Part shown: positions 14,910 through 23,216 of the stretch, piece by piece
Numbering within the stretch: the first letter of the stretch is position 1
How the letters are laid out: the number at the start of each line of letters is the position of its first letter
DNA from: Deltaproteobacteria bacterium
GTDB lineage: Bacteria > Desulfobacterota > DSM-4660 > Desulfatiglandales > Desulfatiglandaceae
Length of the DNA stretch: 40,204 nucleotides
Direction of reading: 5' to 3'
Assembly (NCBI GenBank): GCA_019309145.1
Contig: JAFDGR010000012.1
Span: 1-40,204 of the forward strand
Program-made: the position numbers and the translations under genes
The notes under the pieces: model-generated
The model's database searches: none
Seen by the model: the letters and a program-made list of their open reading frames with translations, nothing else
Told to the model about the DNA's origin: nothing

Positions 14910-16220
14910 ATGGAAAGTACACCCCTAGACCCTCGGTTAAGATTAGTTGAACAGGCAGACCTCAAGGGAAAAATAGTGCTCGTGCGGGTTGATCACAATG
15001 TGGTGAAGAAGGGAAGGATTAAGGACCCTTACCGTATTGATGCTACCTTCGGGACCCTTTACACCATCGTTGAAAAGGGCGGACGGCCCATCCTTATTAC
15101 CCATGTAGGGAGACCCAGGGACAAAAAAACAGGAAACATCTCCTGCAAAGAGGATCAGTCTGTTGAACCAATTGCCGCCTATCTCCGGCAGAAACTCGGC
15201 GTCAAGATACATATTCCCCGTTTTCCAATCGATCCCGAAAAAGGGATTCTCCATATTGATGATTCGATCCGCCCTGCCATCGAGGAACTGAAAACCGGAA
15301 ACATCAGCATCATCTATCTTCCCAACTCCAGGTGGTTTCAGGGGGAACAATCCAGCGGAAAGGTGAGAGAAAGCTTTGCGGAAGAACTGGCGGAACTGGC
15401 CGATATCTTTGTCAATGATGCCTTTGGTTCCTGGCAGCCGCACGCATCCACTTATGACGTGGCCCGGCGCCTTCCTTCTTACGCGGGCCCCCTGCTCAAG
15501 CGGGAGATCGAGAACCTTTACCGGGCTCTGGAGCCGCAAAGGCCTTTCCTCGCCATTATCGCGGGAGCAAAATATGATACCAAGATTGGTCCGGTCAAGG
15601 CGCTTTATGACCGCGTAGATCATCTCATCCTGGGTGGTCTCATGTACAATACCTTTCTCTCTGCCAAGTATGACCTGGAGATCAGCGGCGTTTCAGAAGA
15701 AGACCGCAACCTGGCTGCTGAACTGGTCGAGCTCGACAAAGAGATGGGAAAAGTCCTTGATTTGCCTTACCTCGTTGAGGCCGATACCATGCAAGGGAAG
15801 GTGAAAAAAAGCTATCGGACACGTTCCCTGGAAAAGCTGAAAGAAAAAGGAAGTGCCGGCTATATCCTGGATGTGGCGCCCCGATCCCTTGAAAACCAGG
15901 CCGTTCATGAAGCCATCAAATCCGCCAGGACCATCTTCACTAATGCGGTGATGGGATTCATGCCGGACTTTTTTGAGGGTTCCCGCGCTCTTTATGAAGC
16001 CATTGCTGCAAACCGCTCCGCCCTGAAGCTCTTCGGCGGCGGGGACACCCTGGAGGCCCTGAAAACGCTGTGCCCGGGTATCTATCTCCAGGGACTTGAT
16101 GCTCCTGATACCTACTATTTTACCGGCGGAGGCAGTGTCCTCGCGGCCCTTGAACAGGGCAGCCCCTATGGCCTGAAGCCGGTGGAAGTATTGATGGATG
16201 GGAACTATTCAGGTGGATAG
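14910..16220 (+). CDS. Divergent phosphoglycerate kinase homologue
   Basis: A 436-residue protein with the two-domain fold of phosphoglycerate kinase, which transfers phosphate between 1,3-bisphosphoglycerate and ADP. Recognisable but altered motifs run in the right order: VLVRVDHNVV (usually RVDFNVP), THVGRPRD, LPNSRWF (usually ENxRF), NDAFGSWQPHAS (usually DAFGxAHRAHxS), AGAKYDTKI, then GGGDTLEAL and FTGGGSVLAALEQG for nucleotide binding. The arginine normally found before AHxS, which contacts 3-phosphoglycerate, has no counterpart. ATG 14910 has AGAGGA about nine bases upstream; upstream TTG/ATG starts are weaker. It is paired with a formyltransferase-fold gene rather than with glycolytic genes. 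It may be a second, specialised kinase and not the housekeeping enzyme. Confidence 0.85.
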   Translation: MESTPLDPRLRLVEQADLKGKIVLVRVDHNVVKKGRIKDPYRIDATFGTLYTIVEKGGRPILITHVGRPRDKKTGNISCKEDQSVEPIAAYLRQKLGVKIHIPRFPIDPEKGILHIDDSIRPAIEELKTGNISIIYLPNSRWFQGEQSSGKVRESFAEELAELADIFVNDAFGSWQPHASTYDVARRLPSYAGPLLKREIENLYRALEPQRPFLAIIAGAKYDTKIGPVKALYDRVDHLILGGLMYNTFLSAKYDLEISGVSEEDRNLAAELVELDKEMGKVLDLPYLVEADTMQGKVKKSYRTRSLEKLKEKGSAGYILDVAPRSLENQAVHEAIKSARTIFTNAVMGFMPDFFEGSRALYEAIAANRSALKLFGGGDTLEALKTLCPGIYLQGLDAPDTYYFTGGGSVLAALEQGSPYGLKPVEVLMDGNYSGG

Positions 16221-16278
16221 ACCGACGTGCAGCGCAGGCGCTTGCGCCGCGTGAGGTACAAGTCTGAAGGGAAAAATC

Positions 16279-17082
16279 GTGACGATCAAACCTTTCTTTG
16301 ACCGGGCCGCGAAAGAACGTCCCATGCGCGTGGCAGCATTTCTGTCCGGATCAGGAACCAATGTGCGCAAGCTCCTTGAGCTTCAACGCCGATTGAACCG
16401 CGACGAGGGTGCTTCCCCCTTTGAGGTGGTCTTTCTCTTCAGCGATCGTTCTGATGGTGGTTGCGCGGGGGAAAAAATCGCTCTTGAACACGGCCTGCCG
16501 TACTTCAGTTACGATATCCGGACATTTCACCGCCTGCGTTCCCTCAAGCGGACCGTTGCCACTCCCGAAGGGTTGGCTGCGAGGAGGGAATACGACCGCC
16601 TTGCGGGGCGCCTGGTGAAAAGCTTTGAAATCGATGTCATAGCCCTTGGGGGCTACATGAGTTACATCACATTACCCGGATGCGTGAATGTGCACCCGGC
16701 CGATTTGTCCATCCTGACACCCGAAGGTCGCCGAAAATACGTGGGGGATCACGCGGTCCGAGACGCTATTGCGGCAGGAGAACAACTCCTCCGGGCATCA
16801 ACCCTGTGGACGGACGCTGGCGTGGACACCGGCCCCCTGCTCATGGTCTCAGAACCGCTTCCGGTCAAGATCCCCCTGCCTCTCAAAGATCTGCTGAAAG
16901 ACCGTGAGCGTTTCCAGCAGGTGGTGGACGAACACCAGCAACGGCTCAAGGAAATCGGCGACTGGAAGATATTTCCCCGCACCATTGAAATGATCGCACG
17001 GGGTCGGTTCGCCCTTGATGAGCAAAACCGGGTCTACGTTGATGGGGTCCCTGTTGCCAACGGCTACCGCGAACAGGGATAG
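16279..17082 (+). CDS. Formyltransferase-fold protein (PurN-like)
   Basis: A 267-residue protein of the formyl transferase N-terminal domain family, to which the purine enzyme PurN belongs. It begins MRVAAFLSGSGTNVRKLL (from residue 16), matching the PurN N-terminal phosphate-binding pattern, and keeps ALGGYM, the catalytic NVHPADL (Asn and His) and TDAGVDTGPLL (catalytic Asp). It is longer than PurN (about 200-215) with an extra segment around residues 75-105 and a C-terminal extension. GTG 16279 has AAGGG upstream; an internal ATG at 16324 is possible. It follows the PGK homologue by 58 bases that include a small GGCG-CTTG-CGCC hairpin. True glycinamide ribonucleotide transformylase activity is possible but unproven. 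Confidence 0.83.
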   Translation: MTIKPFFDRAAKERPMRVAAFLSGSGTNVRKLLELQRRLNRDEGASPFEVVFLFSDRSDGGCAGEKIALEHGLPYFSYDIRTFHRLRSLKRTVATPEGLAARREYDRLAGRLVKSFEIDVIALGGYMSYITLPGCVNVHPADLSILTPEGRRKYVGDHAVRDAIAAGEQLLRASTLWTDAGVDTGPLLMVSEPLPVKIPLPLKDLLKDRERFQQVVDEHQQRLKEIGDWKIFPRTIEMIARGRFALDEQNRVYVDGVPVANGYREQG

Positions 17083-17113
17083 TGCATTATTGAACTGAGA
17101 GGCTTCAGTCTAT

Positions 17114-17593
17114 TCAGCTATTACTCAGGAGTTGATCCCAGGGAATATCACGGAAGACTTTGTGCAGCATGTGGTCGTCCTCCACTTCATGGAGATGCAG
17201 GTCGCGAAAAATGCTGCGGGCAACTGGAATGACCGTGTCCGGTGGAAGCAGGGTATCCGCCGTGCCATGGTAGAGCCAGACCGGGATGGAAACCGTCTTC
17301 TCCCTCTTTTCAGGGAGGGCCTCCAGCATGGGAAGGGCCGGGGCAAGAAGGATGAGCTTTTTCACCGGGGCGGGGTGATCCATGGCAAAAATGGTGGCCA
17401 TGAGCCCTCCAAAACTGGAGCCTATCAGCGTTATGGCGGACTGCCCGGAAAGGACCTTTTCCAGTTTTTCGAGCCTCTTTTGCAGCGGCCCTTCAAAGTT
17501 GGGAATGATCATGTCCGGGTATTTTTCCCGGAAAAACCGGGCCTTCGTTCCCTGGTTGCTGCTCTCCAGACCGTGAAGAAAAATTCTGGTCAT
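17114..17593 (-). CDS. Small alpha/beta hydrolase (YqiA/UPF0227-like esterase)
   Basis: A 159-residue alpha/beta hydrolase. It starts MTRIFLHGLESSNQGTKA, has the nucleophile elbow IGSSFGGL with the catalytic serine, a late acid in YHGTADTLLP, and a histidine in EDDHMLHK. Size and these motifs match the short YqiA-type esterases; the substrate is not known. ATG 17593 follows TAGGAG, and lies 7 bases after the SlyD-like gene, so it ends the greA-slyD-hydrolase unit. It converges on the formyltransferase gene with a 31-base gap. Confidence 0.85.
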   Translation of the reverse strand: MTRIFLHGLESSNQGTKARFFREKYPDMIIPNFEGPLQKRLEKLEKVLSGQSAITLIGSSFGGLMATIFAMDHPAPVKKLILLAPALPMLEALPEKREKTVSIPVWLYHGTADTLLPPDTVIPVARSIFRDLHLHEVEDDHMLHKVFRDIPWDQLLSNS

Positions 17594-17600
17594 CAGTCTC

Positions 17601-18089
17601 CTAGCCGCATCCGATACTGCGCTTGTTCTGGGCATCGATGGCGGCGTCTATTTCCTTTTTGCTGGCTTCCCTCACGCTGAGGACCTCCAGGTCCATGGAG
17701 GCCGCAATTCCTGCCATGGGCTTGTTGAAGTCCACCACCACCGTGTCAGGGCGTACCTCCAGCACCTTGAAAGAGACCAGTGATCCCTTCTTCATCTGGC
17801 GATAAAATTCCCCTTTTTTGATACGGTTTTTGATTAATCCTTCCTTGGGAATCTCATGCACCAGGACGGGATCGTAATCCCCATAGATTTCAGCAGGGGG
17901 GATGTGTACCTGTATCCTGTCTCCGGGTCGCGCATGCTCAAGGGCCTTCTCCAGGGAGGCGGGTTGTCTCTCCACACCAAATATGAACTCGATGGTTTCT
18001 TCAGGACGTTCTTTTACGGTTCCATCCGGCAGGTGGGTCTGCATGACAAACTTCATTCTGACGACCGTATCCGTGGTAATGTCTTGCAT
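17601..18089 (-). CDS. FKBP-type peptidyl-prolyl isomerase (SlyD-like)
   Basis: A 162-residue cytoplasmic prolyl isomerase/chaperone of the SlyD type. The split FKBP domain is visible: VVRMKFVMQ and FIFG at the start, EKALEHARPGD, then the insert-in-flap chaperone domain (about residues 75-130), then VVDFNKPMAG closing the FKBP domain. The tail ends RSIGCG and lacks the long metal-binding His/Cys tail of E. coli SlyD. ATG 18089 follows GAGGAAG; an ATG at 18101 overlaps the greA stop as ATGA and would add four residues. Co-transcribed with greA. Confidence 0.9.
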   Translation of the reverse strand: MQDITTDTVVRMKFVMQTHLPDGTVKERPEETIEFIFGVERQPASLEKALEHARPGDRIQVHIPPAEIYGDYDPVLVHEIPKEGLIKNRIKKGEFYRQMKKGSLVSFKVLEVRPDTVVVDFNKPMAGIAASMDLEVLSVREASKKEIDAAIDAQNKRSIGCG

Positions 18090-18097
18090 ATTCTTCC

Positions 18098-18565
18098 TCA
18101 TCGAATCTCTACGATTTCATATTCCTGGAGACCTCCGGGCGTTCTCACCTTAATTTCGTCTCCCTCTTCTCTGCCAATAAGGGCCTGCCCTATGGGAGAG
18201 GTAACGGATATTTTTCCCTGCTCGGGATTGGATTCATAGGGACCAACCAGTTGGTAGGCTGTCTCTTCCTCTGTATCGAGGTTATATACCGTGACGGTCC
18301 TGCCAAAGACGACCCGGTCCACCGGACCGTTGTCCGGCTCAATCACTTCCGCATTGCCGATCGCTGTTTTCAACTCATTGATTCTTCCTTCCAAAAAGGA
18401 TTGACGTTCCTTGGCGGCATGGTATTCGGCATTTTCACTGATGTCCCCGTGGCTCCTGGCCTCTTCAATCGCTCTAATATTCTTGGGTCGTTCCACATTC
18501 ATTAAGTGCGCAAGCTCTTCTCTCAACCTTGCAAGACCCTCTTTCGTGATTGGAATTCTTTCCAT
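18098..18565 (-). CDS. greA: Transcription elongation factor GreA
   Basis: A 155-residue GreA, which enters the RNA polymerase secondary channel and stimulates cleavage of backtracked transcripts. The N-terminal coiled coil (MERIPITKEGLARLREEL, then ARSHGDISENAEYHAAKE) includes the acidic tip Asp-Glu pair region, and the C-terminal FKBP-like domain ends with SPIGQALIGREEGDEI and a VRTPGG stretch. Length is standard. The ATG follows GAGAGGA at suitable distance. It leads a tight three-gene unit with the SlyD-like and hydrolase genes. Confidence 0.96.
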   Translation of the reverse strand: MERIPITKEGLARLREELAHLMNVERPKNIRAIEEARSHGDISENAEYHAAKERQSFLEGRINELKTAIGNAEVIEPDNGPVDRVVFGRTVTVYNLDTEEETAYQLVGPYESNPEQGKISVTSPIGQALIGREEGDEIKVRTPGGLQEYEIVEIR

Positions 18566-18694
18566 TTTACGACTGTCCTCTCATCAAAAAAATGTTGCCC
18601 ATGTCGCCATCCGGCGAATCATAGGCTTTCACGACTTATAACACTCTTTTCTCTCCTTTTCCACCGCAAAAACTGATTTTTTTCCTTGGTGTCC

Positions 18695-21337
18695 TCAGCC
18701 CCCGAGTCCCAGCAGCCTCCCTCCCTGTGCAATGACAAGGGCAATCATATAAGCAACAACCAGGTTAAAACCTATTGAAAAGGCGGCCCACCGCCAGGAA
18801 CTCTCTTTGCTCATGATGATGACCGTCGCAAAGCAGGGTACGTAAAGCATGGTAAAAACAAGGAAGGTAAAGGCCAGCAAGGGATCCCAGCGGGGATCGC
18901 TCTTCAGCCTGTCTGACAGGGAACCTGCTGCTTCGGGGTCGGTCTCTCCAAGTGAATAGGCCGTGCCTAACGTGGAGATCACAATTTCCTTGGCGGCAAA
19001 GCCTCCCACCAGGGCGATATTGACCCGGTAGTCAAATCCCAGGGGCCTGGTTACCCATTCCAGGCCACGACCGATCCACCCTGCCACAGTACGATTCAGC
19101 GTGGCCTCCTGTTTCTGGACTGCAATTCCCTTCAGGCCTTTCTGTAATTGAAGGTAGCGCCTGGCAACCGCAACCAATTCCTTTTGCGGCATTTCGGGCC
19201 AGGAACGGGCTTTTTCTATCATGGTGGCTGTCTGCACCAGGGGAAAAAGAGGATTCCTTTCAAGAACCGTCCGAGTTTTTGTTTTCATTGGCTGCCGGGC
19301 CCGGCGGTACTGAAAGTAGAGACTGTTCAGGCTTTCCAGTTCCCGCGGGCTCTTTACAAAATTCTTCACGTGGGGGGCGGTGAGAAAAGCCTTTCTCAGG
19401 CCCGATGTACGGTCGGAAAATGTCCTGATCTGCTCCTTTGAGAGTCCCGGAAATGTCATCATGGCCCAGAGCACTATGGATATCCCCAGGATAACGGTGC
19501 CGGCCTTCTTGATGTACTGCCAGGTCCGTTCCCAGGTGTGAATCAACAACCCCTTTATGGTCGGAGCTCGATACGGGGGCAGCTCCATGACAAACGGTGT
19601 CTTGGGTCCCTTCAGGACCGTCGCCCGAATAACCTTGGCCGCAAACAGGGCAAAACCCCACGACAGCAAGGTAAGGATAAAAAGCATCTGCGCCCGGTTA
19701 TGGGGAAAAAAGGCCGCGATGAGGACCGCATACACGGGCAATTTCGCCCCGCAATTCATAAATGGCACGACCAGCAAGGTGGCGATCCTTTCTTTCGGAT
19801 CCCTCAGCGTCCTGGTGGCCATGACCCCGGGCACGGCACAGCCGCCTGAAATCCCGCCGCTCACGATCAGGGCCATAACGGAATTCCCGTGGAGCCCGAA
19901 CCACCGCAACACCCGGTCGAGCATATAAGCGACTCTGGCCATATATCCCGAGTCCTCCATAACGGCAATGGCCAGAAACATGAACATGATCAACGGTACA
20001 AAGCCCAAAACGCCCCCCATGCCGTCAATAACCCCAGAAACAATAAGCGACTGAAGGTTCCCGGCGGGAATCACCAGAGCTATCCCCTGTTTCAGCAAAT
20101 CAAAGAGGCTTCCAAGCCAGTTCACCGGTGCTTCACTGACATAAAAGGTGATACTGTAAATGCCGTAAAGGACAAGAATCATGATGACCGGTCCGAGGAT
20201 ACGGTTTGTCAGGATCCGGTCAATATGGTCCGAGAGGTTGAGACGCGATTCAATTTTTCTCCTGAGACATTTCTTGGTGACCCCGGCTATGTAACCGTAA
20301 CGGTAATCAGCGATGATGCCTTCCGGTTCCTCTTCGAGGGTGGCCATCAAATGTTTCGTCGTCCGGCTACAAATTTTTTCAATTTTTGGCCCGGGTTCCG
20401 GCTCGTTTTCCAAAAACCCGAGGATCTGGCTGTCTCCTTCAAGGCACTTGATCGCCAGCCACCGAGAGGGGTATTTGCCATCGGCCACCTGGCTCGATTG
20501 GACGATATCCTCTATCTCCGCGAGGCTCTGGTCAATATCCCTCCCATAGGTAATGACCGTCGGTTCCCATTCTTTTGATTGGGTTCCAAATTCAACGATT
20601 TTGTCCAGGAGTTTTTTTATCCCTTTGCTGGATCGTGCCACCATGGGTATAACCGGAACACCCATCAACCGGGAAAGCTCTTCCGGATCAATACTGATCC
20701 CCCTCGATTCGGCCAGATCCATCATATTGAGGGCGATCATCAGCGGGACTCCGAGTTCCTTGAACTGGACGGCCAGGTACAGGTTCCGATCCAGGTTGGA
20801 TGCGTCCACCACATCAACCACCAGGTCCGGCCGTTCGTTCACCACAAAATCCCGGGCCACGATTTCCTCCAGGGAGTAAGCGGTGAGAGAATACGTCCCG
20901 GGCAGGTCCACCACTTCAATCTCGTATCCCTTATGAAAAACACGGCCAACTTTCTTTTCCACTGTTACGCCCGGGTAATTGGCAATGTGCTGCCTGGCGC
21001 CCGTCATGGCATTGAAGACAGTGGTCTTTCCAGAATTGGGATTTCCTGAGAGGGCTATGATGAGTTTTTTTCCCGCGTTTTTTTTCTGCTGGCCATCGGG
21101 CATCTCCACTTCAACCATGATGTAACTGGCCTCGTTGTTTCGCAGCGTTAATGTGTAATCCCTGATCTTTATAGCCACCGGGTCCTTCAGGGGGGCTCTC
21201 CCCTGGATCTGAATCGGTGTGTCCGGCACAAGGCCCATCTCTCTGATCCTGCGGCCCATCTCACCCGTGGCAAAAACCTTTCGGATAATACCTGCTTGAT
21301 TATCCTGCATCTCCCGCATCCTGATAACCTTTTTCAT
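18695..21337 (-). CDS. feoB: Ferrous iron transporter FeoB with fused FeoA domain
   Basis: An 880-residue fusion. Residues about 1-80 are a FeoA SH3-like domain (GEMGRRIREMGLVP, ending in a beta-rich segment); from about residue 90 comes the FeoB G domain with GNPNSGKTT, DLPGTYSL and NMMD motifs, then the membrane permease with the characteristic GCAVPGVMATRTL and FMNCGAKLPVY gate motifs. It imports Fe2+ across the inner membrane. Before the last membrane part there is an insertion of roughly 100 polar residues (about 650-750) not present in E. coli FeoB. ATG 21337 is chosen since GGAGGG precedes it, although the spacer is long. No Fur box was recognised upstream. Stand-alone gene, gap to greA 129 bases. 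Confidence 0.95.
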   Translation of the reverse strand: MKKVIRMREMQDNQAGIIRKVFATGEMGRRIREMGLVPDTPIQIQGRAPLKDPVAIKIRDYTLTLRNNEASYIMVEVEMPDGQQKKNAGKKLIIALSGNPNSGKTTVFNAMTGARQHIANYPGVTVEKKVGRVFHKGYEIEVVDLPGTYSLTAYSLEEIVARDFVVNERPDLVVDVVDASNLDRNLYLAVQFKELGVPLMIALNMMDLAESRGISIDPEELSRLMGVPVIPMVARSSKGIKKLLDKIVEFGTQSKEWEPTVITYGRDIDQSLAEIEDIVQSSQVADGKYPSRWLAIKCLEGDSQILGFLENEPEPGPKIEKICSRTTKHLMATLEEEPEGIIADYRYGYIAGVTKKCLRRKIESRLNLSDHIDRILTNRILGPVIMILVLYGIYSITFYVSEAPVNWLGSLFDLLKQGIALVIPAGNLQSLIVSGVIDGMGGVLGFVPLIMFMFLAIAVMEDSGYMARVAYMLDRVLRWFGLHGNSVMALIVSGGISGGCAVPGVMATRTLRDPKERIATLLVVPFMNCGAKLPVYAVLIAAFFPHNRAQMLFILTLLSWGFALFAAKVIRATVLKGPKTPFVMELPPYRAPTIKGLLIHTWERTWQYIKKAGTVILGISIVLWAMMTFPGLSKEQIRTFSDRTSGLRKAFLTAPHVKNFVKSPRELESLNSLYFQYRRARQPMKTKTRTVLERNPLFPLVQTATMIEKARSWPEMPQKELVAVARRYLQLQKGLKGIAVQKQEATLNRTVAGWIGRGLEWVTRPLGFDYRVNIALVGGFAAKEIVISTLGTAYSLGETDPEAAGSLSDRLKSDPRWDPLLAFTFLVFTMLYVPCFATVIIMSKESSWRWAAFSIGFNLVVAYMIALVIAQGGRLLGLGG

Positions 21338-21512
21338 CCCGGCTTTTTCCCTCCTTTCCACTCAGCCACAGACCGGATCCATTTTTCACGTGTCTCATAG
21401 ACAATAATGCGTCAACATAGGGTATGCAACTTTCTTTTTTCGCTGCTGGCTCTCCAGACATGAAGGTATTTTCAGGCTAAAAGCTTTCAGCTTATCTACC
21501 CGAAAACTTCCG

Positions 21513-22262
21513 TCAAGGATTGACCTCTTCTGTGGACGTGTGCACATGGGGAAGCCGCCCATAGCCATGGGCATGGACATGCGTATGAGGGACAACCTCT
21601 TCTTCTGTGGTGAGCTGTCCATTCACCATCGCGTAAACCTTGTCGGTGGTCTTCACGATAAAATCCATATCATGAGAGATCAGGATGTAGGAAAGATCCA
21701 GGGAATGGAGGATAGAAATGAGTCTCTGCGTGGTCTCTGCGTCAAGCCCTGTGGTGGGCTCATCCAAAAGCAGTATTTCCGGTTTCATGGCCAGGACCGT
21801 GGCAAGAGACACCAAACGCTTTTCCCCTCCGGAAAGCTTGTGGGTCACCCGATCTTCAAAACCCTCGAGCCCGAGAGACCTGAGCGTCTGGGTAGCAATC
21901 TCCCGTGCCTCCCTGTTGGATCGCCCTTGGTTCAATGGCCCGAACGCAACATCTTCCAGCACTGTCGGGCAAAAAAGCTGGTCATCGGCATCCTGAAAAA
22001 GAAGTCCTATTTTCTGCCGTACTTCTCTGAAATCCTCTTCCTGTTCCATTTCTTTCCCAAAGAGCTCGATCTTCCCGGACGAGGGACGAAGAAGTCCCAT
22101 GGTCAGGAGAAAAAGGGTGGTCTTGCCACTGCCGTTCGGCCCAACCAGGCCCAGCTTTTCCTTGGCGGAAAGTTGAAACGAGACATGATCGAGGGCAGGT
22201 GCACGCCCGTTGTAAGAAAAGGAGAGGTTTTCAATATTGATCAAGAAAGAATTTTTTTCCAT
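21513..22262 (-). CDS. ECF/CbiO-type ABC transporter ATPase with His-rich tail
   Basis: A 249-residue ABC ATPase of the energy-coupling-factor (EcfA/CbiO) type. Walker A GPNGSGKTT, Q-loop LFQDADDQLF (typical of this family), signature LSGGEKRL, Walker B ILLLDEPTTGLD and switch His ISHD are all present. The C-terminal tail is rich in histidine (HTHVHAHGYGRLPHVH), which suggests nickel or cobalt handling. The ATG at 22262 has no strong ribosome site; a GTG at 22304 is the alternative start. It follows the T-component gene by 15-57 bases. No substrate-binding S component (CbiM/NikM or similar) is encoded here. Confidence 0.9.
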   Translation of the reverse strand: MEKNSFLINIENLSFSYNGRAPALDHVSFQLSAKEKLGLVGPNGSGKTTLFLLTMGLLRPSSGKIELFGKEMEQEEDFREVRQKIGLLFQDADDQLFCPTVLEDVAFGPLNQGRSNREAREIATQTLRSLGLEGFEDRVTHKLSGGEKRLVSLATVLAMKPEILLLDEPTTGLDAETTQRLISILHSLDLSYILISHDMDFIVKTTDKVYAMVNGQLTTEEEVVPHTHVHAHGYGRLPHVHTSTEEVNP

Positions 22263-22319
22263 TTGCTGTTTGCTCACGAGAAAAGGGAAACGCACAGAAA
22301 GCACGTTTCCGGATTCCGG

Positions 22320-23066
22320 TTATGCCCATTCCAGTATGGCCATAACAACCACCCCGGAAAGCAGAATCACGGTCAATAGAATATCGCGCCCGCCCAGAGA
22401 AAATTCATACAGGGTATAAAATCGGCCCTTGAAGCCCCTGCAGAGCATGGCCTCTCTTACCCTTTCCGCCCGTTCGTAACTCTTGACCAGGAGCATTCCC
22501 ACCAGGTAAGCGTAGGTACGATAGGTGTGGATGTTGCTTCTTGCCCGGAATCCCCTGATTTTCAAGGCCCTCGCCAAGCGTTGATATTCTTCATAAATAA
22601 CATGTATATAACGATAGGTAAAGAAAAAGAGCTGAACCATCTTATCGGGAATACCCAGCCTGGCCATGGCATGCCCCAAAGCAAACACCGGGGTTGTGGA
22701 CACCAGTGCCAGGAAGGCAAGCACAATGATATTGGACCGTATGGTGATATGGGCGGCCAGGGCAATGCCTTCCCGTGTTGCGGCAAAGGGGCCAAGCGTC
22801 CATAAGGCCTCCCCGCCCACGGTGAATGGAAGAAGGAGCCACAGAAACAGGATCAGGCCATTTACCATGAGCAATCTGATGAAGACCTTTCTCAGGGGAA
22901 GCCTTGCCAGAAAAAGGAGGCCGAGAGCCAAAAAGGCACCGGGAATATAGGCAGACCACCGGGATGAAACAGCGACAATCGCTGAAAACAGGGCCCCGGT
23001 AAACAGCTTAAGCCTGGGATCCATATGATGAACAAGGGAATCACCCTGGCTGAAGCTCTCTTCCAT
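22320..23066 (-). CDS. ECF transporter T component (CbiQ/EcfT-like)
   Basis: A 248-residue membrane protein of the CbiQ/EcfT family, the scaffold coupling ATPase and substrate-binding subunit. It opens with the typical HHMDPRLKL, has five or so hydrophobic helices, and carries the two cytoplasmic coupling motifs with Ala-Arg-Gly character (RALKIRGFR and REAMLCRGFKGRF). ATG 23066 follows GGAGGATATGATTC. With the His-tailed ATPase it likely serves a nickel or cobalt uptake system, but the S component must be elsewhere in the genome. A terminator-like hairpin sits directly in front of its ribosome site. Confidence 0.9.
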   Translation of the reverse strand: MEESFSQGDSLVHHMDPRLKLFTGALFSAIVAVSSRWSAYIPGAFLALGLLFLARLPLRKVFIRLLMVNGLILFLWLLLPFTVGGEALWTLGPFAATREGIALAAHITIRSNIIVLAFLALVSTTPVFALGHAMARLGIPDKMVQLFFFTYRYIHVIYEEYQRLARALKIRGFRARSNIHTYRTYAYLVGMLLVKSYERAERVREAMLCRGFKGRFYTLYEFSLGGRDILLTVILLSGVVVMAILEWA

Positions 23067-23083
23067 GAATCATATCCTCCTCA

Positions 23084-23132
23084 TAAAAAAACCACGCAGG
23101 CGCATCTCTCAAACGGAGAAGGTCCTTCGTGG
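23084..23132 (-). terminator. Intrinsic terminator or attenuator before the EcfT gene
   Basis: On the minus strand CCACG (23132-23128) pairs with CGTGG (23096-23092), with an inner TCTC/GAGA stem between them, followed by eight T (23091-23084). The T-run ends only 4-5 bases before the GGAGG of the EcfT gene. It lies 84 bases after the acyl-CoA synthetase stop codon, so it may simply end that operon. Its position against the next ribosome site also fits a conditional attenuator. I could not match the leader to a known riboswitch. Confidence 0.55.
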
Positions 23133-23216
23133 CTTCCGCTCAAACGAAACCAGAGCCCGACTTCATGCCGAAACTTTTTCTAGTTTGGAGCAGAAACGAT
23201 GTCTTTGTCAAGGAGT

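Noticed and set aside
19889-20578. 229-residue plus-strand frame inside FeoB
   Set aside because: Antisense to the FeoB G domain and permease; no motifs or start signal.
23133-23216. Known riboswitch (cobalamin, NiCo, TPP or THF) upstream of the EcfT gene
   Set aside because: I looked for the conserved core stretches of these classes and saw none; only the terminator-like hairpin is supported.
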